A DNA stretch of 64,000 bases from contig NZ_LXET01000046.1 of assembly GCF_001655005.1 (NCBI RefSeq), positions 269,590 through 333,589 on the forward strand, read 5' to 3'. The stretch's first letter is position 1. Each line of letters starts with the position of its first letter. The notes under the pieces are model-generated. The model was not told the DNA's origin. It saw only the letters and a list, made by a program, of their open reading frames with translations, and did no database searches. Made by a program: the position numbers and the translations under genes. The DNA comes from Hafnia paralvei ATCC 29927. Lineage in GTDB: Bacteria; Pseudomonadota; Gammaproteobacteria; Enterobacterales; Enterobacteriaceae. This document shows positions 36,606-44,243 of this stretch, piece by piece.

Positions 36606-37238
36606 TTAAGAATGGCTAATAGCTTCGCTAATTAGTTCTTTTAAAATGGCCTCATCTTTGGGGCCATTCATTCCCCAACCTACAACGCCATAATAAATAT
36701 CTCCCGCATGGGCACCATTTCGATAATAGCGCTGACGCGTAAACGTGATGGACGGAATATTGTGCTTATCTACTTGGGCTGGGTTTCCAGTCTCAAGCGC
36801 TACTACATCCGGCTGCATACAGGCTTTTAGCGTTGGGTACGAAATAGCATCAATACCCTTAAAGTTTTCTTTGTTATCTAGCACAAGGTTAAATAAATAA
36901 GGTGTGGGAAGTCCGCAACCCGATTTTGGGTGAAGTTCATGAGCTATATAAACTGCGAAATAGTGTGGTTGTGACCATTCCTCTGCTATTTCTAATAACT
37001 TACTGCCTATCTCTATCTCAGCATATAAACGAGCTTTACCTGCTACCATCACCGCTTCCAACTTCTTGACACTCCCAAGAACAGGGGATGCCCTTGGATA
37101 GTCAAGGTTGCGGATAATGGTTGCTGTATACAATTCAGGATTGTAATTTTCAGCAATCGCGAAAATATCTTCATTTGGCAAGTCACGCCCGTCTACTGAT
37201 TTACCACCGATAGCGACTAGAAACATCTTCTTGTACAT
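36606..37238 (-). CDS. Truncated, protease-dead paralogue of the phage scaffold/protease (gpO-like)
   Basis: 210 residues, of which the first 150 align with the N-terminal protease domain of this prophage's own scaffold protein: shared landmarks are VDGR with the Asp (D16), AENY/AETY, YTATI/YTAMI, LGSV/LGEV, and the DAISYP region. The active-site His (HH in the scaffold) is replaced in IIRNLDYPRA, and the active-site Ser (TSAEF) is replaced in YFAVYI. The scaffold half is missing. It lies between the repressor/Cox region and the early genes, far from the head genes. Possibly an interfering decoy. Function untested. Confidence 0.7.
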   Translation of the reverse strand: MYKKMFLVAIGGKSVDGRDLPNEDIFAIAENYNPELYTATIIRNLDYPRASPVLGSVKKLEAVMVAGKARLYAEIEIGSKLLEIAEEWSQPHYFAVYIAHELHPKSGCGLPTPYLFNLVLDNKENFKGIDAISYPTLKACMQPDVVALETGNPAQVDKHNIPSITFTRQRYYRNGAHAGDIYYGVVGWGMNGPKDEAILKELISEAISHS

Positions 37239-37299
37239 AAATCATCCCACTTTAAAGTTGCTTGATAACTGAACTAGGCTGAATCTCACCAGCAATTAA

Positions 37300-37647
37300 T
37301 TAGAATGCGGCTGCTTTTTCTAGGTGATTGAATCCGTCCAAATACATGCGGGCGTAATAAGCAACCATGTTGACTTGTTTCAATTCACGGCGATCTGGAA
37401 TGGTGCGAGGCACGCGAGGAAGGTAATTCCGATCCATATCACTTTGAACTTGACGCAAATCCAAGCCGTAAAATTCAGCAAATTCCTTTACCGTCATGCA
37501 GGGTTTAATGCCCTTTTCTGTGAGATAAGCCAAAGCAAGAGCCATAGCCTCACGCTCTTGGGCGTTGTATGCAGCTGGATTTGTTGTGGCCCACATCCCC
37601 TTTGGGGCGCTCGCTTTGGCGGGTTTGCTTTTATGCGCAGTCTCCAT
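37300..37647 (-). CDS. Cox-like early regulator
   Basis: 115 residues with a helix-turn-helix-like segment (MTVKEFAEFYGLDLRQVQSDM, residues about 51-71; the first 20 of these are the clearest part). It is divergent from the repressor gene across a 94-base control region, the position of P2 cox, which represses the repressor promoter and aids excision. Sequence alone does not prove the directionality function. Confidence 0.65.
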   Translation of the reverse strand: METAHKSKPAKASAPKGMWATTNPAAYNAQEREAMALALAYLTEKGIKPCMTVKEFAEFYGLDLRQVQSDMDRNYLPRVPRTIPDRRELKQVNMVAYYARMYLDGFNHLEKAAAF

Positions 37648-37684
37648 GGGTTATCCTCTTAGATCGGTTTAGATTGGCTTCGTT

Positions 37685-37702
37685 GGTGTTCATATGTACA
37701 CC
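37685..37702. promoter_or_regulatory. Palindromic operator between repressor and Cox-like genes
   Basis: GGTGTTCATATGTACACC is an 18-bp palindrome with a single mismatched pair, located in the divergent control region. A likely repressor or Cox binding site. Confidence 0.55.
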
Positions 37703-37741
37703 ATTGAGTTCAAATTTAAGGTCTATATAGGCACCTGTCAA

Positions 37742-38035
37742 ATGAAATTAAGCGAAAAAATCAAGTTGATCCGTGAGTCTGAAGGGTTGAGTCAAGCTAA
37801 CTTCTGTAAAATCATAGGATTATCAATTAACACACTGAAAAAATACGAAGGCGGAAAATTTGAACCTGGTGGGGATGCCTTAACAAAAATGACTCAGCAC
37901 CCCAGATTTACAAAATACACTCTTTGGTTGATGACCGATCAAACGGCTGAAGAATCGGGGCAAGTGTCTCCGGCTCTCTCCCCTAGTGGGCAAGGCAGCA
38001 TATCCAAGCCCCCAAAAGACCGGAAGGTTGGCTAA
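37742..38035 (+). CDS. Prophage repressor (P2 C-like)
   Basis: 97 residues with an N-terminal helix-turn-helix of the phage repressor type (LSEKIKLIRESEGLSQANFC, then GLSINTLKKYEGGK). The start at 37742 is preferred because the upstream in-frame ATG at 37694 lies inside the operator palindrome. Keeps the lytic promoter off in the lysogen. Similar in size to P2 C (99 residues). The end is a disordered tail. Confidence 0.82.
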   Translation: MKLSEKIKLIRESEGLSQANFCKIIGLSINTLKKYEGGKFEPGGDALTKMTQHPRFTKYTLWLMTDQTAEESGQVSPALSPSGQGSISKPPKDRKVG

Positions 38036-38098
38036 CCGCATTGAAAATTAAAGTGAATTGGTCTAGGGGTGGAATTTGTTACGAGCGGAATTTATGGG

Positions 38099-39073
38099 AT
38101 GACGATTAATAAACTGGATAGCGGTCAATACATGGTAGATGTTCGGCCACAAGGTCGAATGGGTAAACGTGTTCGCCGAAAATTTCAGACCAAGGCAGAA
38201 GCGCTGCAATATGAGCGCTGGGTGATCGCCACCCAAAATAGTAAGGATTGGCTCGAAAAACCCAAAGATACGCGTACATTTTCTGACTTGGTCGAATTGT
38301 GGTGGGTTCACAAAGGCCAAACAATGCGAAGTGGCAAGGTTACGTACACAGCGTTAAAAGGAATTTGCAAAAGGCTAGGAAATCCACCTGCCGATAAAAT
38401 TACACCCGCGTTCCTGTCTGAGTATCGCTCCCAAAGGCTAGCCCTTGGGAAAAGCAAGGCTACAGTAAACCATGAGCGCGATAATATTAGTGGCGTGTTC
38501 ACCGTTCTAATTGAGCTTGGTCATTACCCTGCCCCACATCCTCTTAGCAGTTTCAGAACGTTGAAGCTTGAGGAAAAGGAAATGGGGTATCTCCGCAAAA
38601 ATCAAATTGTTCTTCTGCTAAACGAACTCAGCGGCGACAACCTAAAAGTGGCGAAAATTTGCCTAGCAACCGGTGCGCGATGGATGGAAGCGGCAACCTT
38701 GCGCCGTTCCCACTTGTCTAACAACCGCGTGACATTCTCAAAAACCAAGAACGGCTATGCTCGTACGGTACCAATAACACCAGAGCTATATGATGAAATC
38801 GCACTCGACGAACAAGAGATTTTATTTCCAAGTGTAAGTTACATGGAAGTACGAGAGCTTATAAAACGTGTCGCCCCAGACCTTCCTGACGGCCAAGCAA
38901 CACATGTATTTAGGCACACCTTTGCTAGCCACTTTATGATGAACGGCGGCAATATCCTGACACTACAAAAAATCCTAGGTCACAGGACGATTACACAAAC
39001 AATGGTCTATGCCCACTTTGCGCCTGAACACCTAATAGATGCTGTTAAGTTCAATCCACTAGTTGATTTGTGA
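38099..39073 (+). CDS. int: Prophage tyrosine integrase (P2 type)
   Basis: 324 residues from the ATG at 38099, which gives the start MTINKLDSGQYMVDVRPQGR typical of P2 integrases. A GTG at 38069 adds ten residues. Catalytic residues of the tyrosine recombinase family are visible: Arg in CLATGARWMEAATL, HxxR in HVFRHTFASHF, a His in LGHRTI, and the Tyr in QTMVYAHF. It lies next to the right attachment repeat and should recombine attP with the site after recN. Confidence 0.92.
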   Translation: MTINKLDSGQYMVDVRPQGRMGKRVRRKFQTKAEALQYERWVIATQNSKDWLEKPKDTRTFSDLVELWWVHKGQTMRSGKVTYTALKGICKRLGNPPADKITPAFLSEYRSQRLALGKSKATVNHERDNISGVFTVLIELGHYPAPHPLSSFRTLKLEEKEMGYLRKNQIVLLLNELSGDNLKVAKICLATGARWMEAATLRRSHLSNNRVTFSKTKNGYARTVPITPELYDEIALDEQEILFPSVSYMEVRELIKRVAPDLPDGQATHVFRHTFASHFMMNGGNILTLQKILGHRTITQTMVYAHFAPEHLIDAVKFNPLVDL

Positions 39074-39188
39074 GTGTCCACATTTTGCCCTCATTGGTTT
39101 GTTTTGTGTTGTGTTCGATTGTTTTCACATAGAATGTAAGTTATTGATGATTTTATAAGTGATTGATTTCACGTATCTTAAAAAAAGC

Positions 39189-39201
39189 GCTCAACTTTTT
39201 T
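39189..39201. repeat. Right prophage attachment core (attR)
   Basis: GCTCAACTTTTTT, identical to 8146-8158, lies 116 bases after the integrase stop and about 95 bases before bamE. The flanking A and T runs give AAAAAAAG and CTTTTTTT arms, so the core sits in a terminator-like inverted repeat. Confidence 0.75.
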
Positions 39202-39296
39202 TGATTCCAGAGGTCATATTGAGGTCTGTTGAGGTTTCCAACTGTTGCAAGGTCGATTATCATCGGCAACCTATGTCCAAAAGGAATGAGATTACT

Positions 39297-39647
39297 ATGC
39301 GTTGTAAAATGCTGACTGCCGCTGCTGTGGTTATGGTTACGCTGACCGCAGGCTGTTCAACCTTTGAAAAAGTGGTATACCGTCCTGACATCAATCAGGG
39401 AAACTACCTGACTGCTGCTGACGTAGCCAAAATTCACAGAGGGATGACGCAGCAACAAGTCGCCTACACGCTAGGTACGCCAATGCTGCAAGATCCGTTT
39501 GGAACCAGCACATGGTTCTACGTGTTCCGTCAACAGCCGGGTCATGAAGCCGTGACTCAAGAAACACTGACTCTGACCTTCGATGGTAGCGGTGTTTTGA
39601 CCAATATTGAAAACACCAAAAAGCTTCCTGATAACAGCGAAGAATAA
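39297..39647 (+). CDS. bamE: Outer membrane assembly lipoprotein BamE (SmpA)
   Basis: 116 residues. The signal peptide ends in the lipobox LTAGCS, with the lipid-carrying cysteine at about residue 20. The folded part contains VYRPDINQGNYLTAADVAKI and RGMTQQQV, characteristic of BamE in the Bam complex that inserts beta-barrel proteins. The ATG at 39297 has AAGGAATGAG upstream. Longer in-frame starts would remove the signal peptide from the N-terminus. The promoter region upstream is shortened by the prophage to about 95 bases of native DNA. Confidence 0.95.
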   Translation: MRCKMLTAAAVVMVTLTAGCSTFEKVVYRPDINQGNYLTAADVAKIHRGMTQQQVAYTLGTPMLQDPFGTSTWFYVFRQQPGHEAVTQETLTLTFDGSGVLTNIENTKKLPDNSEE

Positions 39648-39703
39648 GTGCCGTAAGCTAGGCAAAATGGTGTGATAGGGCTGGATGTATCAATATCTGA
39701 GAG

Positions 39704-39734
39704 AATAAGGCGCAAACAGCGCCTTATTTTTTTG
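39704..39734. terminator. Bidirectional terminator between bamE and rnfH
   Basis: AATAAGGCGC and GCGCCTTATT form a perfect 10-bp stem around AAACA, followed by a T run. The structure overlaps the rnfH stop codon at 39724. Confidence 0.85.
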
Positions 39735-40008
39735 CTCGTTCGGCACGCAACCGACGCAGTTCTTTCGGATCGGCTAACAACGGGCGGTAAATTTCTACTC
39801 TATCTCCCTCGTGAACCTTGTCCGACAGCTTGACCGTACGGCTGTAGATACCCACTTTGTTTTTCGCTAGATCGATTTCAGTTCGTAACGCTAACAACCC
39901 CGACTGCTGAATAGCCTGTTCAACGTTAGCGCCTTCCGGTAGCTTTATACGGCGTAAATATTGGCGTTCAGGCAACGCGTAAACCACTTCAACACTGATA
40001 TCAGGCAC
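39724..40008 (-). CDS. rnfH: RnfH family protein (RatB)
   Basis: 94 residues of a ubiquitin-like small fold, the partner of RatA in a conserved pair. I chose the GTG at 40008 because it gives the conserved start PDISVEVVYALPERQYL and overlaps the ratA stop by eight bases. A longer frame upstream lies inside ratA. The conserved segment DLAKNKVGIYSR and ending DPKELRRLRAERA match E. coli. Confidence 0.9.
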   Translation of the reverse strand: MPDISVEVVYALPERQYLRRIKLPEGANVEQAIQQSGLLALRTEIDLAKNKVGIYSRTVKLSDKVHEGDRVEIYRPLLADPKELRRLRAERAKK

Positions 40009-40435
40009 TGTAGACCTCTTTCGCACGCGAAGTGAAAGCCTGAACCATATTCCCCGCCAGCTCTTTAAACACCTTGCCGAAAGCCAGCTCAACCAATTTG
40101 TTGGTAAACTCAAAATCGAGATGCAATTCAACTTTGCAGGCATCATCACTCAACGGGATAAAATGCCAACCGCCTAACAGCTTACGAAATGGACCATCGA
40201 CGAGTTGCATCTTGATACTGGAGCTATCTGCAAGGGTATTGCGGGTCGTAAAGGTCTTACTGATCCCAGCCTTGGAAACATCAACTGCGGCAGTCATCGA
40301 ATTTGGCCCTGATTCTAAAACACGGCTCCCTACACACCCCGGCAAAAACGCAGGGTATGCGGAAACATCGTTGACCAACTGATACATTTGCGTAGCACTA
40401 AATGGCACCAAAGCAGAACGGCTAATCTGTGGCAT
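40001..40435 (-). CDS. ratA: RatA, START/polyketide-cyclase-like protein
   Basis: 144 residues, beginning MPQISRSALVPFSATQMYQL. The START-like fold of this family was reported in E. coli to block 70S ribosome association by binding 50S subunits. FLPGCVGSRVLE and LDFEFTNKLVELAFGKVF are conserved landmarks. The start at 40435 was chosen by homology. The upstream in-frame extension is not conserved. Coupled to rnfH, divergent from smpB. Confidence 0.92.
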   Translation of the reverse strand: MPQISRSALVPFSATQMYQLVNDVSAYPAFLPGCVGSRVLESGPNSMTAAVDVSKAGISKTFTTRNTLADSSSIKMQLVDGPFRKLLGGWHFIPLSDDACKVELHLDFEFTNKLVELAFGKVFKELAGNMVQAFTSRAKEVYSA

Positions 40436-40592
40436 ATCAATTCCTGAGTAACATAAAACGCACAAATAATACCATTTATCTGTGGACAGAGAGAAATGCC
40501 TTAAGCACACTGAGCTAACGTATTAAAAAACCACGACGGCTCAGGGTGAAAGGATGTTCATCCCTCGAGTGGTTCAGTATAATGGCAGCACT

Positions 40593-41075
40593 ATGACAAA
40601 GAAAAAAGCACATAAACCCGGTTCAGCAACGATTGCTATGAACAAACGCGCTCGCCACGAATACTTCATCGAAGAAGAAATCGAGGCGGGGTTGGCGCTG
40701 CAAGGTTGGGAAGTGAAGTCGATGCGCGCAGGTAAAGCGAACATCACCGACAGCTACGTGACTTTCCGCGATGGCGAAGCCTACCTCTTTGGTGCCACTA
40801 TTCAGCCACTAAACGTGGCGTCAACGCACGTCGTGTGCGATCCAACGCGCACACGCAAACTGCTGCTGAAGAAACGCGAATTAGAAACGCTGATCGGCAA
40901 AGTCAGTCGTGACGGTTTTACCGTTGTTGCGCTATCTCTTTACTGGAAAAACGCTTGGTCGAAAGTCAAAATCGGCTTAGCGAAAGGTAAGAAAGAGCAC
41001 GACAAACGCGACGACATTAAAGATCGTGAGTGGAAATTAGACAAAGCACGTATCATGAAGAACTCAAACCGCTAA
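40593..41075 (+). CDS. smpB: SsrA-binding protein SmpB
   Basis: 160 residues. Binds tmRNA and positions it on stalled ribosomes for trans-translation. Conserved parts are ARHEYFIEEEIEAGLALQGW, the tmRNA-binding SYVTFRDGEAYL region, and the basic tail DREWKLDKARIMKN. The ATG at 40593 is chosen by homology. A start at 40554 adds 13 unlike residues. The tmRNA gene follows 49 bases later. Confidence 0.96.
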   Translation: MTKKKAHKPGSATIAMNKRARHEYFIEEEIEAGLALQGWEVKSMRAGKANITDSYVTFRDGEAYLFGATIQPLNVASTHVVCDPTRTRKLLLKKRELETLIGKVSRDGFTVVALSLYWKNAWSKVKIGLAKGKKEHDKRDDIKDREWKLDKARIMKNSNR

Positions 41076-41124
41076 GCTACTGGCTTTACGGATATAATTT
41101 CTGATATACTGCTGAATAGTACTT

Positions 41125-41488
41125 GGGGCTGATTCTGGATTCGACGGGATTTGCGAAGCCCAAGGAGCATGCCGAGGGGCGGTTGGCCTCGTAAAAAGCC
41201 GCAAAAAAATAGTCGCAAACGACGAAAACTACGCACTAGCAGCTTAATACCCTGCTTAGAGCCTTCTCTCCCTAGCTTCAGCTCTTAAGACGGGGATCAA
41301 GAGAAGTCAAACCCAAAAGAGATCGTGTGGATACCTAGCTTGGGGTTGAAGCATTAAATCTAATCAAGCTAGTTTATTAGTAGCGTGTCTGTCCGCAGCT
41401 GGTAGGCGAATGTAAAGACTAGACTAAGCATGTAGTGCCGACGGCGTAGTAATTTCGGACGGGGGTTCAAATCCCCCCAGCTCCACCA
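41125..41488 (+). ncRNA. ssrA: Transfer-messenger RNA (tmRNA)
   Basis: About 364 bases beginning GGGGCTGATTCTGGATTCG and ending in the tRNA-like acceptor with encoded CCA (41486-41488). The tag reading frame at 41215-41247 encodes ANDENYALAA followed by TAA. It rescues ribosomes stalled on broken mRNA together with SmpB. The 3' end is the attachment target of the adjacent island and has been kept intact. Confidence 0.97.
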
Positions 41489-41534
41489 AAATTCTCCATC
41501 GGTGATTACCAGAGTCATCCGATGAAGTCCTAAG

Positions 41535-41567
41535 AGCCCGCACGGCGCAAGCCCTGCGGGCTTTTTT
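41535..41567 (+). terminator. Terminator downstream of ssrA
   Basis: AGCCCGCA and TGCGGGCT form an 8-bp stem followed by six T. It lies on the island side of the attachment site. Confidence 0.85.
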
Positions 41568-41621
41568 GTGCCTTGAATTTGTCTCGCGAAGTCCGAAGGG
41601 AACTAATTAAATCCGAACCTT

Positions 41622-41674
41622 TTAGGCACCTTGTTAGGCACCTCATAAAGCTTTATTGTTTTTGAGGTGCCTAA
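41622..41674. repeat. Two direct and one inverted TTAGGCACCT repeats before the island integrase
   Basis: TTAGGCACCT occurs at 41622-41631 and 41634-41643, and its inverse AGGTGCCTAA at 41665-41674. TAGGCACCTCA and TGAGGTGCCTA form an exact 11-bp inverted repeat. They lie 20-70 bases before the integrase start and within 190 bases of the attachment site. They could be integrase arm-binding sites or autoregulatory operators. Confidence 0.65.
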
Positions 41675-41692
41675 AACTATGGAAACCCGGCA

Positions 41693-42934
41693 ATGGCAAG
41701 ACAAACCAAACCTCTCTCCGTTAAGGAAATCGAATCTGCCAAACCAAAGGAAGCGGATTATGTGCTCTATGATGGCGATGGCCTTGAGCTACTGATCAAA
41801 TCCAGCGGGAGTAAAATCTGGCAATTTCGCTACATTCGCCCCGTCACCAAGAAGCGAGCGAAAAAGAGCATTGGCCCCTACCCGTCAGTTACGCTTGCCG
41901 ATGCTCGAAGCTATCGGGCAGAATCCCGTTCTCTCCTTGCGAAACAAATCGATCCCCAGGAACATCAGCAAGAACAACTGCGTAGTTCGCTTGAAGCCAA
42001 AACTAATACTTTCCAGCTCGTGGCGGAACGTTGGTGGAATGTGAAGAAAGCCAGTGTTACCGAGGACTATGCTGAGGATATATGGCGCTCTCTTGAAAGA
42101 GATGTCTTTCCAGCGATTGGTGACGTCAGCGTTACAGATATCAAAGCTCATACGCTGGTTCAGGCCGTGCAACCAGTACAAGCCAGAGGTGCACTGGAAA
42201 CTGTTCGTCGCCTTTGCCAACGCATCAATGAGGTCATGATCTATGCCCAAAATACGGGGCTGATTGATGCTGTTCCCAGTGTCAATATTGGCAAGGCATT
42301 CGAGAAGCCGCAGAAGAAAAACATGCCCAGTATTCGTCCGGATCAGCTGCCTCAGTTAATGCAGACGATGCGAACGGCCAGCATTAGCCTTTCAACAAGG
42401 TGTCTGTTCATGTGGCAGCTTCTTACCATCACCCGCCCTGCTGAAGCGGCTGAGGCTCGTTGGGAAGAGATAGACATGGTGGCACGAGAATGGAAGATTC
42501 CTTCATCACGCATGAAAATGAACCGCGACCACACTGTTCCATTGTCAGATGAAGCAATTGCGATACTGGAAATGATGAAGCCGTTAAGTGGAAATCGAGA
42601 ATTTATCTTTCCCAGCCGCATCAAGCCAAACCAGCCGATGAACAGTCAGACCGTAAACGCATCGCTAAAACGCGCAGGTTTTGGCGGGGTTCTCGTTTCA
42701 CACGGCCTGCGATCTATCGCCAGTACAGCCCTTAATGAACAAGGCTTTCCGCCTGATGTCATTGAGGCAGCACTTGCCCATGTAGACAAGAATGAAGTTC
42801 GTCGCGCTTATAACCGCAGCGATTACCTGGAGCAGCGTCGTCCAATGATGCAATGGTGGGCTGACTTCGTTATGGCTGCTGATCACGGAAATATGATTGG
42901 AGATGGCATTCGAGGTATAAGGCTTGTCGGCTAA
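41693..42934 (+). CDS. intA: Island tyrosine integrase, P4/CP4-57 type
   Basis: 413 residues, the same length as IntA of CP4-57. The N-terminal DUF4102 arm-binding domain starts near LSVKEIESAKPKEADYVLYD. The catalytic domain shows Arg in LLTITRPAEAAEARW, HGLR in VSHGLRSIAST, a His in ALAHVDKN, and a Tyr in RRAYNRSDY. It inserts the island at the 3' end of ssrA. A perfect hairpin follows the stop. Confidence 0.93.
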   Translation: MARQTKPLSVKEIESAKPKEADYVLYDGDGLELLIKSSGSKIWQFRYIRPVTKKRAKKSIGPYPSVTLADARSYRAESRSLLAKQIDPQEHQQEQLRSSLEAKTNTFQLVAERWWNVKKASVTEDYAEDIWRSLERDVFPAIGDVSVTDIKAHTLVQAVQPVQARGALETVRRLCQRINEVMIYAQNTGLIDAVPSVNIGKAFEKPQKKNMPSIRPDQLPQLMQTMRTASISLSTRCLFMWQLLTITRPAEAAEARWEEIDMVAREWKIPSSRMKMNRDHTVPLSDEAIAILEMMKPLSGNREFIFPSRIKPNQPMNSQTVNASLKRAGFGGVLVSHGLRSIASTALNEQGFPPDVIEAALAHVDKNEVRRAYNRSDYLEQRRPMMQWWADFVMAADHGNMIGDGIRGIRLVG

Positions 42935-42939
42935 TACCC

Positions 42940-42972
42940 GAATAAGCGCTTCATAAGGAGCGCTTATTCTTA
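42940..42972. terminator. Hairpin between integrase and the next gene
   Basis: GAATAAGCGCT and AGCGCTTATTC are a perfect 11-bp inverted repeat around TCATAAGG, with a short T-rich tail. It lies between convergent genes. Confidence 0.7.
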
Positions 42973-42997
42973 TTCCCCAAATTCACATAAAAGATCA

Positions 42998-43879
42998 TTA
43001 CAACTGACTAGTTCTTTTTTTTCTGCTTACAGTGTCCTCGAAAGCCTGCCTCACACTTTCAATATTTGTAGACCACGATTTTAAAATAGTATCGGCTAAG
43101 GCTTCCTGACTGGTAGTTGGCATTCGATATTTTTTATCCTGCTTATTAACATTCAATTTTGACTCCTCTATAAATAGCCACAAAGGTTCAATGAGAACAT
43201 TCACCGCCGCAGCTTTACTTCTCCATCCTTCCTCAGGAGCCAAATCAATTATAAGTTCCACCAGTTTTTCCTGAATAGGACGATACATTTCAGATTTTTT
43301 TATCCCACCTTTTCTTCCTGATCTATTCCTGGTAGATAAAAGTTTAGTTTGTTTATCTACAGAGATCTTACACCAAACCATCCCCATGCTTTTATCAAAT
43401 AACTCAGATGCTTTTTTAAATGCTTCAAATGCAACATCCTCATTGTCTGATATAACTAATTCACCCCATTTATAGCACTTCTGTGCATACCTAAGATGAA
43501 ATTTGAAAAGCTCATCCATAGAGATATATTCAGGAATAATGACAGCAACATTATCTCTCAGAAGTTCAGCCTCCAATGTACTCCAATAACATTCAATAAG
43601 CTTAGCTAACTCGATGCTTTTCTCATTTGATGGAAAGTCCTTATGAGAGTCACTGTAGCTATGCTCCTTCAAATAAGATGATGAATACAATAATATTCCG
43701 GGACCAAACTTCTTGGAGTTCCAGACCCGCTCTTTCATCATAGTCAACTCAGCCTGCATGCCTGTATGTTTTTCATCCAGAAATTGGGCGTACTTTCTCC
43801 ATTCACAGTTTTTCATCTCACTGGAGAGAGCACTGCGTTTTCGACTAATTTCTTCACTAAAAATTTTAATAGAAAACAT
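42998..43879 (-). CDS. Island protein in the yfjH position, unknown function
   Basis: 293 residues, strongly charged and mainly helical. No membrane segment or catalytic motif is recognised. The stretch STRNRSGRKGGIKKSEMY, followed by EKLVELIIDLAPEEGW, may be a DNA- or RNA-contacting part. It is leftward between intA and alpA, exactly where K-12 has yfjH of similar length. I cannot show sequence identity with YfjH from memory, so only the position is claimed. Confidence 0.65.
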   Translation of the reverse strand: MFSIKIFSEEISRKRSALSSEMKNCEWRKYAQFLDEKHTGMQAELTMMKERVWNSKKFGPGILLYSSSYLKEHSYSDSHKDFPSNEKSIELAKLIECYWSTLEAELLRDNVAVIIPEYISMDELFKFHLRYAQKCYKWGELVISDNEDVAFEAFKKASELFDKSMGMVWCKISVDKQTKLLSTRNRSGRKGGIKKSEMYRPIQEKLVELIIDLAPEEGWRSKAAAVNVLIEPLWLFIEESKLNVNKQDKKYRMPTTSQEALADTILKSWSTNIESVRQAFEDTVSRKKRTSQL

Positions 43880-44004
43880 TTATCCCCACAATATCAACAA
43901 GTTAAACCTGTTAAAAATAAACCTTTGCTAGCCGTATTTTTTCGAAGAATCCTTGCAGCTATTCTTTGCTGGAACCAAACTGAGCTAACAAGAGGCAAAC
44001 TAGT

Positions 44005-44217
44005 ATGAACACTTCATCAGCAGTCAGGATACTCCGCTTACCTGCTGTTATCCATAAAACAGGTATCTCGCGAGCCACAATTTATGACTGGTTGAACCCG
44101 AGGTCGCCACGATATGATCCAACTTTTCCGAAGAAAAGAAAGCTTGGAACACAATCAGTTGGATGGCTTGAATCAGAAATTGATGAATGGTTGTTACATC
44201 GTAGTCTTATTAATTAA
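44005..44217 (+). CDS. alpA: AlpA family transcriptional activator
   Basis: 70 residues with a MerR/excisionase-like helix-turn-helix (RLPAVIHKTGISRATIYDWL, residues about 10-29) and the ending WLESEIDEWLLHR typical of AlpA. In CP4-57, AlpA activates intA and promotes excision. AGAGG lies eight bases before the ATG. It probably controls excision of this island. Followed after 26 bases by the YfjI-type gene. Confidence 0.9.
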   Translation: MNTSSAVRILRLPAVIHKTGISRATIYDWLNPRSPRYDPTFPKKRKLGTQSVGWLESEIDEWLLHRSLIN

Positions 44218-44243
44218 TTATAAAGAGGAGTTAGATAGGATGT

